Positions 1-11,682 of a DNA stretch of 64,000 nt are shown here, piece after piece; positions within the stretch are counted from its first letter, which is position 1; each line of letters opens with the position of its first letter. The notes beneath the pieces were generated by a model. It saw nothing but the letters and a program-made list of their open reading frames with translations. It was not told the DNA's origin and did not search any database. A program made the translations under genes and the position numbers. This stretch comes from Uloborus plumipes. Its lineage: Eukaryota; Arthropoda; Arachnida; Araneae; Uloboridae. The stretch covers positions 106,451-170,450 of the forward strand of contig JAXGGA010001082.1 of the NCBI GenBank assembly GCA_038373865.1. The letters run 5' to 3'.

Positions 1-1599
1 CCGACCGACCGACACACAAATTCCCCATCTCAATACCCTACTTTCAAATTTTTAAATTTTCGATATTCATTGAACCTTTTTATTTTTTTAACTTGGCGAT
101 ATTTTTTGGACTTGGCGATATTTTTTAGATGCATTAAGCTACTTTTAATACCTTTTTCGTCTTTCTTTTATTTTTAACGGGAAAGTAGGCTAAAAAGAGG
201 TTCCTTGAAATTCCAAAACTTATGACTGCGGTCCTCTACAAATATGTACGTTTTTGCGTTATTTGTTTTCTTTTCCCTTATTTTTATGATTAAAATAGCA
301 TATTTGAATGCATAAATCATTAATGTACTGAATGATATTAACACTGCCTAGCATCAATTTTTAGGTAAGATTCAAAATGTGTCTGAATTTATCAAAAATG
401 AATATTTCAAGCAAGTATTAGTGTTCAATTATTACTTTGGTATTGTTTCCTTTCATTATTAACAGATTGCAGCACATAACCATTGTAAAGTGAGTTCTGT
501 AGCCGTTTCATCATAACCTTTATCAAGAACTATACCGTTCACAATCTCAACTCCAAAAAGCTAAGTTTTTAAAATTATTCACAGCTGCCCAGTTTATGTT
601 AATTGCTAATTTCATTTTTTCTTATGAAATGTCTTTTTAAATATTGTATCATAGGTAGAGAAAAAAGTTAGTAAAAAAAGTATGTACCCTCTGGTGCCTA
701 GCGTCCCTTTTTAATAACGATTTTTCTTTTTTTATAAAAAAAATATTTTTTACACGATATTTTTAAAGTTATTTTTCCTGTCCATTGAATACTATTTGTA
801 ACTAGTATACAAAATATCTTTGGAAAAAAAAAATGTCAGGCATTAATGGGTTACGATGACAAAAACAGTTGCAACACAGATATTATTCCGCGTACTGATT
901 AGTATTACTTTGGTCTACCGGTGTTATTTTTGTGACAATAGTGAATGTTTACGAAAAGAGAGATAAAAATGTTTTCTGAGGGAAGGAAACATCAAAAATG
1001 TTTTCCATCGGAAGAGAGAAGCCAAAATCAATCAGAAAATAAGAAGAATGTTGCTTAATGAGTTCCGTTTGTGCCGCAGAAAATATACGGTTATAACTAA
1101 TGACTACAACTAACGACTGCAGTATAGTCATTAAGCTCAAAAAGACTATGAAAAAAGCTTGAGGTTTTTTTGAAAAAAAGTATTTTACAATGCTGAGAGA
1201 CTATTATTAAGGGAAAAATGCAGTTTTGAAAACGTGTTAAAGTGTTGTTTCTTACTGTCAAATATACTTGTTATTTTCTTGCTACTGAAAAAATAGAATA
1301 AGAGTTAAACAAACTATTTATGTATTGCTTTAAGTATTTCAAACTATTTTTACTAAGAAACACACATAAAGGGTATTGAACACATGTCCAAATATTTAAT
1401 ACTGTTTGATTCATAATAAAGAAATACATATGCAAAAAAAAAAAAAAAGGAACTTTCTGCTTTCTTTGAAGATTTCATCAAACGGAAAAATTTTCTTTTG
1501 AATGGGAGAACTTAAAAAGTGTACGACAGTGGTAAAGTTTTACTATAATAATCTTAAATATAGTTTTGAAAAACTAAAAAACTAAAAACAGTTAATCAA
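1..1599. other. AT-rich non-coding stretch
   Basis: No credible gene is seen. The stretch has homopolymer runs, a CCGACCGACCGAC start and two TTGGCGATATTTTT motifs near 95-125 that recall the GGCGAT-rich interior of the Helitrons found later in the window. The only listed open frame (949-1140, minus) looks like chance translation of AT-rich DNA. Confidence 0.5.
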
Positions 1600-2453
1600 A
1601 CCAGCGTTAAACTATATTACATGATACTCTGATTTCTCTCCGGCTCACAAAACTGTTGAATATCCACTAAGTTTACATGCATTTATAATGCATCAACATT
1701 AGGGTGATTCAAAAAAATTTTTTTTTGAATTTCTCTGGTCTTACCCCGCAGTTTTTTTACAATATTCATGAATGTGATGTATGTAAAATTTTAGCTCAAT
1801 TGAATAATATTTAGAGGTCGCTCAACGCGACCGAATTCTGTTGAAAATTAGCAATTTCGAGAGTTGGAGTAAATAGCTTCATTACCCGAAATAATATTAT
1901 TCTTCATATAAAATGGAATAACTTAAAACGTTAGTTTACTCTACTAAGTAATTAGTCAATAAAATATTAGCTCAAAGTGAGTTTTAACGATTACCCCCCT
2001 CCCCCCCCCGCTCCAAAGCTGCATTATCTCTTACCTGAGTTTAGGTAGAAAATGCAGCTGCAAGCTCGGGCTGTGGTTTCTGTTTTCTTTTCGGTTGTTT
2101 GAGGTGTATGAGTTTATTTGGCTAAAACACCTAGCATCCACTCTAGACAGGGCCCAGTATAAGTGACAAAAAGCCACTTTGATAGTAGCTGCTACAGTAC
2201 AAAGTATGGTCAAAATGGGGAGGATTTGACAACGTCCATAAAACGGTAAATGCAAACTATTCGCTCTGAATTGGCCGTTAACTTACAAAAGTCGTTTAAA
2301 TCTAGGACTTCCTTTGATAGTTCACTGGAACGAAACACTTATACAAAATATATTGGGAAAATGAAGGATGATCGGCGGGTTTCATACCAGTATTAGTATC
2401 AGGACCACAAGCATTGATAATTTACTTCTGGGTTCGAGTAAGTTAGTCAGGCA

Positions 2454-3538
2454 TTGGAATTGCTACGGAAAATGCTGCTCTACGATAACCAGTTAGATAA
2501 ATGGGAACTTACTGAGCTCGTACGTGGTACGTGTTTCAATACGACATGCATTGCCAGTACTAAAGTTGGAGCATGTTTGAACTTGGGAAAAAAAACTAGG
2601 GAAGCAACTTTTATATTGTGCTTTCAGCCATTATATTTTAGACATTTTTTTTTCTGTGGTATTACAACCGAAATCTATTCTACTCTTGGTCTCTCGGTAT
2701 TTTAACCGATAAACCAAGAAATAGGTGGAATTGGGGTATTTGATTGCGTGCAATGTCAGATGCGATGTTCACGCAATTGCGTGGAACCATCCACTGCCAT
2801 TGGATCTACAATACTGCTTTTTAAGCGGTTTTTAGCAATCATAGTCCAGAATAAAACATTCTAATTTTAAACCTGGAGTGAGGAACGATGAGGTTGAGGA
2901 GTTGGTAGCACATTCAGAGCAACGTGCAACTAGTGATGGAAGTTGCGCAAAGTTAACTTCTGATGACCCATGTAAAAGAAGTGTTCAATTAAGATACTAG
3001 AGGTTAGTGCGATTTTCTTGAGCAGAGCACCTTCTCTTGATGTATGTTTTCGTGTCATAGGAGTGGTTCCTCGTGTTATATCTGTGTTAAAGATTCTTTA
3101 TGGCTTCAAGTTATGGATATTTCCCAACCAGTTCAAACTTGCAGCGGGACAAACAAAATGTATTCGTAACATATGAATGTGATTTCTTTCACATTCTTAT
3201 CGTTAATGGGAAAGAATATCTAAGAGCTGGGTTCCCAGTAACCCTTTTTGTGCAAGCACTAAGAAATGATTTGGAATATTTTTAGCGTCCTTATTCATGT
3301 AAAAAAGAAACTCAAAATATATCAGCTGTTTGATCCTGAGCATTCGAATCTTTAAGATAGCTACCAACAAGGCTTTATACTACCAAAGAAACTGAGGATT
3401 GTAAACGACAATACGGAGCGTGGCATGGCCCTTATTGAAGCATTTGTTAAGACTATCACTAACGACGAAAAACAAAGACAGTGTCTTCTTCAAGTGGTAC
3501 AGGAACACAGAAAAGGTTTCAAAGTTGCAAAAAAGTAA
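2454..3538 (+). pseudogene. Decayed transposase of the TAGGGTG element
   Basis: Discontinuous frames with stops and shifts. The best piece is 3380-3538, which reads LPKKLRIVNDNTERGMALIE and continues through a glutamine-rich LLQVVQEHRK segment to a stop after VAKK. This resembles, from memory only, the C-terminal part of a widespread but poorly named arthropod/cnidarian transposase-like family that also carries IGCDGT and SHxRWL motifs. Relics of those two motifs are seen in the foldback at 16932. Earlier open pieces are 2454-2705 and 3100-3285. No intact product is possible. The family assignment is an inference and needs a profile search. Confidence 0.4.
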
Positions 3539-3746
3539 CCTTAAAAAGTATTGCAAGAATTAATGAGCGAATTACTATATATTTAATGTATTTAAATTTG
3601 TTTTTTATATTTTTTCCGTATTTGATTAGTTTTCATACTTTTCTGCATTTCATTGGTTTTTCAGATATATAGTTCATTTTGTGATTGCACGCTTTTTTTC
3701 TTCGGAGATATAAAAAAGCAATAAAGTAACTTTATTATTATTATTA

Positions 3747-4245
3747 TTTACGTTCGCATTTTTGCCACTATCACAAAATTTGAAGTACTCCTAAATGTAA
3801 ATATAGTTTACTAAAATTTTGGGCGAATATTTCAGTGCATATAAAGGGCCTAAATAAGACGGTAAGACGAATAAAAATACAAAGGCTACTTTTTCTATAG
3901 ATATCATTTACGATCACGTTTTTGTCAATATCACGAAATTTCAAGGCGTTTGAGCGACCTCTAAATATTAATACATTTTGCCAAAATTTTGCACAAATAA
4001 TCAATGTATATAGTGGCACAAAATAAGAGGGTAAGACGCACAAATATACAAAGGCTACTTTTTTCAATAGATATCATTTACGATCACGTTTTTGTCAATA
4101 TCACGAAATTTCAAGGCATTTGAGCGACCTCTAAATATTAATATATTTTGCCAAAATTTTGTACAAATAATCAGTGTATATAGTGGCACAAAATAAGAGG
4201 GTAAGACGCACAAAAATACAAAGTTTATTTTTTTCCATACATTTC
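3747..4245. repeat. Three tandem ~165-bp subterminal units
   Basis: Units begin at 3747, 3906 and 4076, each starting ATTTACG and containing GAGCGACCTCTAAAT or a diverged form, then TAAGACG and AAATACAAAG. Units two and three are nearly identical. They are the right terminal region of the 1700-4257 element; the left end carries a single inverted copy, so the right end has been triplicated. Transposase-binding sites often sit in such subterminal repeats, but this role is inferred. Confidence 0.8.
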
Positions 4246-4498
4246 TGAATCACCCTAATCAACATGCAATATATTTTATCCTGTAGTATTAATAGTAGTG
4301 TACAATATATTACTTTTCTATGTGCAAAGAACGTGAATTTTATCTTTTATTATGAATTACATACATACAAACAACTGAAACACTTATAATACATCAACAT
4401 GTAATAATATAGTTTAGCCATTAGTATTAATAACACTACTAAATATGCGACTTTTATAATTTTGAAGAGCGTGAATTTTAACTTTTATTCATAGTTAC

Positions 4499-5612
4499 TA
4501 GGGGTGCGACATCGAAGGCAAAACATCGATGCTTCAAGACATCGATGTTTCGAAACTAAGACATCGATAGTATTGATACATCGATCAAAAAACATCGATG
4601 TTTTCAAACATCGATGTTTCAAAACATCGATCTTTTTTTATAAAAATTACTTACACATTTAAATGTACAGTAATACAGCAACTCCCCAACACATTGTGCC
4701 TCCTTTTTTACTCAATTAGATTTATCTTTTGTTTCCTGAAAAACATCAACCGTATGATATCGATATCAATTACAGAATTTTTTTTTGGTGAGCTACATAA
4801 TGCAACTGTTGATTAACTGTATAACTTTTATTTATCACATATTTTTCTGAAACGTTTTGTTGTTGAAATGTAAAACACCGTTAGGAAAAAAAAATTCTAA
4901 AGCAAAACAAAAACCACGATGTTTAAAAATCGTTGGCCGGTAGTCATTTTAAACCATCGGTAGTAATTAAAAAAAAAACTATTTCAATACGATAGATATT
5001 GCAACTGCTAAAGATGAATCTTTGTTATTAAATATTTTTATTGCTTTTTGCTGAAGTGTAAAACAGACATCGAAAGAAAAAAAAAGCATCGAACGCGAAA
5101 CAGTGATCATTAAAAGAAACCGACCTCAAAGCATCGATGGAAACTATCAAAGACGTCTTCTAACGAGATTGATAGTGTAGCGGCTGCTTAACGATATAAC
5201 TTTTGGCCGCATATCTTGATGATTTTTTTTTTTTTTTTTGCTGAAATATAAAACATTCACATAAATAATACTAATGAAATAAATAAATTTTTCAAAATTG
5301 GCGAAAGCAAATTAGAAATGTTTTAGAAACATCGAGAGCAAAACATCGATAACAATCATAAAAAATGTTTTCTAATGAGATTAATACTGAAACTTCTGAG
5401 TAAGGATGAAAACTTCTTAATACGTCTGCATATCGCATATTTTTATCAAGCTTTTTTTGCTGGATTATAAAACATCGACATCGAAAAAAACATCGAACCC
5501 AAAACATCGATGTTGGAAAAACATCGACCCTCAAACATCGATGGTAAAAACATCGATGTTTTAGCAAAAACATCGATGTTTCCAAAACATCGACATCGAT
5601 GTCGCAGCCCTA
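4499..5612. mobile_element. Non-autonomous hAT element with ACATCGATGTTT repeats
   Basis: Begins TAGGGGTGCGACATCGA and ends TCGATGTCGCAGCCCTA, flanked on both sides by a perfect 8-bp duplication ATAGTTAC (4491-4498, 5613-5620). Both ends are packed with the short palindrome AACATCGATGTTT in direct and inverted forms (about ten copies at the left, at least eight at the right). The interior is AT-rich with no credible frame. TSD length, nTnnnnAn pattern, TAGGG tip and subterminal motif arrays are standard for hAT elements. It lacks a transposase and would depend on one in trans. Confidence 0.9.
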
Positions 5613-5695
5613 ATAGTTACATACATACATACATACAAACAAACAAACAAACAAACAAAATCACATGCGAAACTAATAAAAGCGCAATAAAAAGT

Positions 5696-7069
5696 ACTTG
5701 CAACATGGTTGGCAGTATTTTTTACCTCAAAACTTCAAGAAATATTTTAACATTGCAGGAAAGCTCTTAAACAAATGTGGCCGCAGCTAAGAAAATGCAG
5801 AACTGCTCATTTGTCTGCATTTCTTCCCTTGCAAAGCTACAACAACCGGAGATTGCATTTTGCCCTCGCTCACTACTCAGTCAATCTGAAAAGGCAGTAA
5901 CCGAGCAGAAGGCGACGCATCTAATTAAGAAACTGAATCTATTTTTCCACTGGTAGCTAAAATGTTTTTCACAACAATGACAAACATGCATTCACGAAAG
6001 TTGTAACGATTTATTAAACGTTTTTACAGATATACTTGTTTTTCACAAAAACTGGTGAAAGCCTGTGAAATTACGGAATGTTGTGCGGAAATAATCATAG
6101 TAACGTTTAGGCATTTGCCGATAGAGTAGTGTAGTTGTCAAGACGCTGAATCAAACCAGACTCCAATTGATGGATCTTCAATGATGCAGAAAATCGACAG
6201 CGTCCGTGTCGTATGACAATGCAGCAAGTAAAAGACCCTTCGAGTACTCGTTAGTTACAAGTATCTTTGTCAAAATTCAATTCCTAGTGCAGTTTCGCAT
6301 CGAATGGAGCCCAGGTGCCTCCATCTGGTGGGGAAACTGGGCGTCAAAATTCTCATGGCAATGGCATTCCGCCGAGCCGCATGAAAGAGGGGATGCCGGT
6401 CTTGGGGAGTGTAATGGGTCCGTAAAAGGCAAGAAGCTAAACGCAGCCCCATTTGAAACAAACAAACAAGCAAATGCTAGGCAATTTTTTACAGCGCACT
6501 TTCGGCTTCAACCGATATCCTTATATTTTATAGTGGAAGAAAATAAATCTTTCCCAATGAAACATCAAAATTTCATAAAAGCCAACTTCCTACCTCGTTC
6601 ACATTTTGATCAGCTATAACTCTAACGTATTTATATAAAAATGATTTTGAACTTAAAAATAAACAAATAATGTTTTCAGAAGCTCTTAAGAAAAAAGTAA
6701 TGTTGCTGAAAATCTAATATTTCATCCAAAGAGCATTCATACTCAGAAGGAATGAACTGCAACATTCTTCTTTGAAAAACATTTTATCAAAAGCTCGGAG
6801 TATAATAACCGTATTGTTGCGATTCCTTATAAGATTTTTATCAACAAAAGGTACTGAAAGATGGTAAGAGAAAAATAACAGTACAAAGTTCCTTGTCATT
6901 GAACTATTGAAAAAAATCTCTAGTACTGCTGGCTCAAAAAAATTATTTCAGGTGAATCGTTTTTTATTGGGTGTGTATAAAATCATATTTTGAGACAGGA
7001 AACAAAGTTATTTTTTTCATTTTTCATGTGACGTATTTTATGTAGAGTTTTTAAAGCTAGAAACTTAAC
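5696..7069. other. No recognised gene
   Basis: AT-rich DNA. The 137-codon open frame at 6206-6619 (+) is the longest here. It has no recognisable motif, no upstream exon, and overlaps two open frames on the other strand in a locally GC-richer patch (6290-6440). I do not call it a gene, although the patch could be an old exon or repeat fragment. Confidence 0.4.
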
Positions 7070-7460
7070 TCATTTTTAATACGCTTTTATGAGTTTCACA
7101 TGTGAGTATGTATGTATGTAACTCCGAATAAAAGATATAATTCACGTTCTTTGCAAAGATAAAAGTAATATATTTAACATTATTAGTAATGCTAAAGGCT
7201 AAACTATATTATTACTAGTTGATGCATTATAAGTGTTTCAGTTGTTTGCACGTAACTCTAAATAAAAAATGAACTCACGTTCTTCACAGATATAAAAGCA
7301 ATACATTTAATACTATTATTAATACTAAATGCTAAACTATTTAACATGTTGATGTATTATAAGTTCATGTAAACTTAGAGAGAAAGCGGATATTCAATAG
7401 TTTTGAAAATCAAAGGGAAATTAGTTAGAGTATCATGAAATAAAGCTGGAAAGCCTTTTT
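7070..7460 (+). repeat. Dispersed repeat R1, copy b
   Basis: Starts TTAATACGCTTTTATGAG, then TTTCACATGTGAG, a short TATGTATGTA tract and AACTCCGAATAAAAGATA. It holds two ~125-bp internal units, each with a CACGTTCTT motif and a GCTAAACTAT motif. Same family as the interrupted copy at 1600-5695 but opposite orientation. Confidence 0.7.
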
Positions 7461-7639
7461 TTAGTTTTTTAAAATTATAATTTAAATTATTTCTATTGCT
7501 CGTGTTTGAGGAGCAGCAAAAAAGACTGATAGACTAATAATAGATACAGAACAATAAAAGAATAGAAAAATAAAATAAAAGGAAATGAGAAAGTTTCAGT
7601 CAAAATTAAACCATGCACACGTTAATGGCATTGTGGTTT

Positions 7640-7985
7640 TTACTATATTTCGCCAAGCTTTTGGTCGCCGTTTGACGCCAACTTGGCGACATATTGCCAA
7701 GTAATAATTTGGCGAAAATTTTTTTTTTTTTTTTTGAATTGTTGTTCAATTTGGCGCTATTGGCGATATTTTGCGAAAAATCCACAGAACGGTGTTAAAA
7801 TCGGCGATATTTAGAAAATTAATCATTGTAAGACATTTTTTTGCATTGTTTCGTGGCAAACTACGGGTGTAAATTTTGAATTGTTATCTTGTTGACTTCA
7901 AGCACTATTTTAACACTTAAGGAATCTACTAAAAATTAACACGCAAAAGGAAGTAGTCTGGGGTCCATACCAGATTTTTTTATTT
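7640..7985 (+). mobile_element. Helitron 3'-half fragment
   Basis: Aligns by eye with about 46060-46385 of the complete Helitron: CGCCAAGCTTTTGGTCGCC, a poly-T, TTTGGCGCTATTGGCGATAT, TTTTGCATTGTTTCGTGGCA and GGGGTCCATACCAGAT. It lacks both Helitron termini. The break follows CCAGATTTTT, very near the break of another fragment ending about 55175, which may mark a sub-element or a common truncation point. Confidence 0.7.
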
Positions 7986-8203
7986 ATATTCAGCAAATTT
8001 ATTTATATATAATATTTTGTAAATTTTTGTTCCATTTTTTTAGCTTCACGCACACATCATTTTTAAACAAATGATCTATAAAAATGAGGGATATGGCCTC
8101 AAAAATCAAGATGGAAGGCAATCAGAGGCTCCCTCTTATCAATAGAATGTTCTATTTCTATTCATGTGAAGTGATAACACGAGAAAAGCCCATTTATATG
8201 GAA

Positions 8204-8620
8204 CTAGCTTAGTACCCGGTGTTGCCCGGGTTCTAATAGCTCCATTATAGTTGTTTTTAACTTATTTCATGTTAAAATGAAATATGTAAGCCTTAAATTG
8301 AGAATTCATTGTTATTCGTAATCTTTATTTTAAAATGCTCATCTTTAAATGTGTTAAATTTTATCAGTTTGCATGCTTAAATGCTTATCTCTATTACTCT
8401 ATCTAATAAAAATTGAAAGAAAATGGCGATTTTGAGACACAAAAATTTGAATTTTGGGCTTTTTGGAATTTTTTCAAATTTCGAAATCCATCATGTGTGA
8501 ATTCTAGTGCATCAAGGAACCTCTCTGACAAGTTTGATGAAAATCCGATGAAAACTGGATTTGTATAAGGAACAAACATACATACAAACAAACAAACAAA
8601 CAAACAAACATCCATTTTCT
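8204..8620 (-). mobile_element. Short non-autonomous Helitron
   Basis: On the minus strand the 3' end reads CCCGGGCAACACCGGG, a 6-bp-stem hairpin, then TACTAAG and the terminal CTAG followed by a host T. The opposite end carries AAAATGGATGTTTG and a (GTTT)n/(TATG)n tract with TTTGTTCCTTATAC, which is typical of the 5' region of short arthropod Helitrons. The exact 5' tip is obscured by the palindromic element inserted next to it at 8622. No coding capacity. Confidence 0.65.
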
Positions 8621-8621
8621 A

Positions 8622-9485
8622 TATATCTGTGGCTTGGTTCTAAAAGGGCCAATGTCAATTTTTTCACATTCTGTGCTATTTACATCAAGCGTTTCCAATT
8701 TGGTAAAACTCTAATTCTACAAAGGACAATGTCTATAAAAGGTCATTCCATAGTGACTAACGTAACAATCACAGCTGATTTTTTAACTCTTTTTACTTGT
8801 AACTTAAAGGATAAAAAATATTTTTTAGCTATGCTGGTGGATTTACAATGTACATGGTATTTATGTATCATTTCTGCTAAGAATTCAAAATAAAATGACT
8901 GACAGTTGATATTTTTTCAACCAAAATAGCAGCGTGACTAACAATTTTTTGCAACCCTGAAAATGAATGCTCATGTTCTGAGGCAAAAATTTCTCAAAGT
9001 TAAGCAAGTGTTAAAATTCGAATGATATGATTGAAAACTGTGTAAAGTTGGATTTTAAAAACAAAAACCTATTTGTTAAATCTAATTTTTTTTAGTCTTA
9101 AGTGTCACTTACTCAAGATGGAGTGTGACTAACATAACGTGACTAACGTAACCATCGAATAACAAGCAGTAAACACACTACAAACTATTTTTTATAGATA
9201 ATCTCAGTGATAATTACAATACTTTTTCAATTTTTTTTACTTCTTATGTTGTATTATTGTTAAATGTATTTATTTATTTATTTTTTTTTTTGATACTTTT
9301 TTCACTTCGGTATTTTTTTTTCTTCGGCTGAGTTTTACATTTCTATGGAATGACCTTATAATATTATTATATAGACATTGGCCTTTGTAGAATTAGAGTT
9401 TTACTAAATTGGAAACTTTTGATGTAAATAACACAAAATGTGTAAAAATTGACATTGGCCCTTTTAGAACCAAGCCACAGATATA
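8622..9485. mobile_element. Palindromic MITE opened by a nested element
   Basis: Terminal arms of about 115-125 bp start TATATCTGTGGCTTGGTTC on both ends (right end reverse-complemented), flanked by TA. The arms match over nearly their whole length (shared CTAATTCTACAAAGG and CCAATGTCTATA), so the original element was an almost perfect ~245-bp hairpin. The 619-bp element 8739-9357 sits at its centre. A TA duplication and palindromic form suggest a Tc1/mariner-type MITE; the superfamily is tentative. Confidence 0.7.
8739..9357. mobile_element. AAGGTCATTCC element with 4-bp TSD
   Basis: Ends are AAGGTCATTCCATAG and its perfect inverted copy, flanked by a 4-bp duplication ATAA (8735-8738, 9358-9361). 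The host site is the palindromic MITE around it, so the empty site is inferable. The interior contains GTGACTAACGTAAC motifs near the left end and again at about 9125-9155, but no frame worth calling. The GGTCATTCC tip and 4-bp TSD match the much larger foldback at 11683, so the two appear to be one family. Sola-type transposons also make 4-bp TSDs, but membership is only a guess. Confidence 0.75.
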
Positions 9486-11682
9486 TAGATAATGAAAAGT
9501 TAACTTTTACTTTTGTGGAATAAGTCAATTCAGACTAAAAAATATTATCATCTATCATTCGGTTATGTTTAATTCCGAAAATCATGGGGGGTGGGAGTCC
9601 ACTTTACTTTTGGAAATGAGGGACTGTTGTTCCTTCCTCCCCTCTGTGTCAGCTACCTATGGTAACTGTTTATACGAAGTTTTTTCAATGAAGTTTCCGT
9701 TAAGGTTTATTTTCCGCAAAAATTAATCCAATTTTTTTTTGATAGTGCATTTTTTATGCAAAGTTCCAAAAAATGTCTCATTTAGTTTTCAAAACATATT
9801 TCATTATAAGGCTATAAATAAAATATGTGTGTATCTTAGAACTTATAAAGTTCGCGATGAAAGATGTGAGTTTGCTCCAAGCGTAAACTAATACATAATA
9901 ATATATGACTGCCTAAAGAATTTTGGAATGAAATACGTTCCCTAAATTTTAAATATTCCAAAAATATTCTTTTTTAAAAGAGACTATTTTCTTACATAAA
10001 AATATCTCTGTATGTTTCGGAGAAAAAAGTGAAAATCGATGAAACTTGTTGAAAGAAAATGTCTATTGCGTGAGAAGTTTCCTTTTTATTTGAATCTGAA
10101 AAACTTGCATTCAATGCAAATTTTATAGAAAGCAGTATACTTTATTTTGCAAACACTGCATTCCATATTCCCCTCTGTAAAGGACAAAAGCATAGAAAAT
10201 TGCTAAATATTTTCTTTGATTCAAACACACAACGAAAAATAGTAAAAAGAGAGAAAAAAAAAAAAGAAAAAAGCTGTTCCGTTACATTATTCTATTAATT
10301 CAGTGTGAAAATAGAACTTTTCACCAGCGCCGTGTTAACAATTCTAAACCATAGTTATACGTGCAATACACCGCCAACTCGTTCATTTCGATCCATGGAC
10401 TGCAGTTTCGGGCTTATTATGCCCTCTTCATCATAGAATGCGAAAGTAAACGAGTTGGAGGTAAAAATCCTATAAGAGGATTTTTGCCTCTTATAGGTTG
10501 AGGGGGGTTATTGGGGGGGGGGGGTGAGCAGAACTTCTGGGACTCAGAAGTTCTTCTTCTATTAATTTTTGAATTATGAATCCTATATGGCCGTAATCAT
10601 GCTAAATCTTTCAAGTACCACTCCTTGGACTTCGCTGAGGAGGCCGACAGATGGTACCTGCAATCAGAAGTAGTATTCTTAGGGATCCTAAGGCGTATGG
10701 GGCCTTAGACCCTACTGATTTTCAAAAATTTTCTAATTAATTTGGGACATAAGGGTTAAGTGATTAAGTTCAATAATAAATATTAATTTAGCTGTTTGGA
10801 CAGCTGCAACACATAAGTATTAATTGCACTTATATAACATTTTATTTCATTCAAATGTGAGTGAAATTGGTTTTATAGAGGCAAATTATAATGGCATATT
10901 AACCCTACACTGCATGATTTTTTTTCTTGGAAAAAACTATGTGTATTTTTTAATGTAATAAGAAAACATTGGAAAACATTTTTAAACATTTAATTTTGAG
11001 GATAGATGGTTATATTTGCTTTAAAGATACCTAATACTTGCTTTTTTTTTGCTTGAGTAGCCTTATGCTTGGTCATAAGGAAATATAGTCCATGTATCCA
11101 ATTGGCAACGCTATGCAATTTAGGGTTAAACTGTTAGCAGTGAAGTTTTTGAAACTTTTGTTTCTGAAATTTCTGAAATTTTAAAAAATGTGAAGCAGTG
11201 TTTTTTTTACAACGAAATTTTTAGTTCAGAGATCCTGAAATTCAGAAGTATGCCATAGGGTCACTGAGGTTCATGAAATAAAGAAACCCAAGCTGTTTCG
11301 GTAGAGAAACGTTCATCTTCATGCAAATAAATAAATTAATGAAAACAAAAAATAAATAAATTACTTAAGTAAAAAAAAAAAAAAAAGTTCAGAACTGGCA
11401 AAAATACTTCGGACCCGTCATTCGCTAGTACCAAACGGTTTATGTTTGCACTGCAAAAGTTTTTCTTTCAAACCATTAAACACGAAACAGTACTTTTAGT
11501 TTTGTTCAACAAATTATTGTTTCTATATCATTTACCCTCTGAATAACCCTTAAATACAAGGACCTTTTATAAGTTATCTGAACTAAATTTTACTTAAAAA
11601 TTAAACTGATAGCTCATTTATAGTTTAAACTTTTGAACTTAAACAATCCTATTCCTAGAAAATCGAGTTTCATTTGCTCTCA
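9486..11682. other. Non-coding stretch with repeat scraps
   Basis: No gene seen. A segment at about 10375-10470 (AACTCGTTCATTTCGAT, CCATGGACTGCAGTTTCGGG, TTATTATGCCC) shares its core with 44500-44560 and, inverted, 52965-53010, so it is a dispersed repeat. A poly-G run lies at about 10505-10525 and poly-A near 11370. Confidence 0.5.

Larger units (their letters stand above)
1700..4257. mobile_element. TAGGGTGATTC element with 8-bp TSD (hAT-like relic)
   Basis: The element starts TAGGGTGATTCA and ends TGAATCACCCTA. The 8-bp sequence ATCAACAT lies on both sides (1692-1699 and 4258-4265) and the flanks belong to one R1 repeat copy, so the boundaries are firm. The ends are similar in inverted orientation for over 100 bp, sharing ATATTTAGAGGTCGCTCAA. 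TSD length, TSD pattern nTnnnnAn and a YAGGG-type tip all fit the hAT superfamily or a relative. The interior (about 2454-3538) is degenerate coding DNA. The tip TAGGGTG is shared with the foldbacks at 16932 and 30506. Confidence 0.85.
1600..5695 (-). repeat. Dispersed repeat R1, copy a, split by two transposons
   Basis: The pieces 1600-1699, 4258-4498 and 5613-5695 join into one copy of a repeat seen again near 7070-7460, 14640-15130, 43600-44200 and 58280-58790. Hallmarks in the opposite orientation are CACATGTGGG, a (GTTT)n/(TATG)n tract, AACTCTGAATAAAAGATAAA, CACGTTCTTTGC and GCTAAACTATATTACATG. In this copy the tract reads ATACATAC then AAACAAAC at 5621-5660. The family has an internal ~120-bp duplication, no long open frame and no clear terminal repeats. 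It is probably a non-autonomous element of unknown class. The intact copies serve as an empty-site reference for the two insertions. Confidence 0.7.

Noticed and set aside
6206..6619. 137-codon frame on the plus strand
   Set aside because: No domain, no exon context, competing frames on the other strand; composition follows a local GC-rich patch.
8204..8240. LTR or non-LTR retrotransposon end at CCCGGTGTTGCCCGGG
   Set aside because: The hairpin followed by CTAG and a host T fits a Helitron terminus better; no reverse transcriptase or LTR partner was found.
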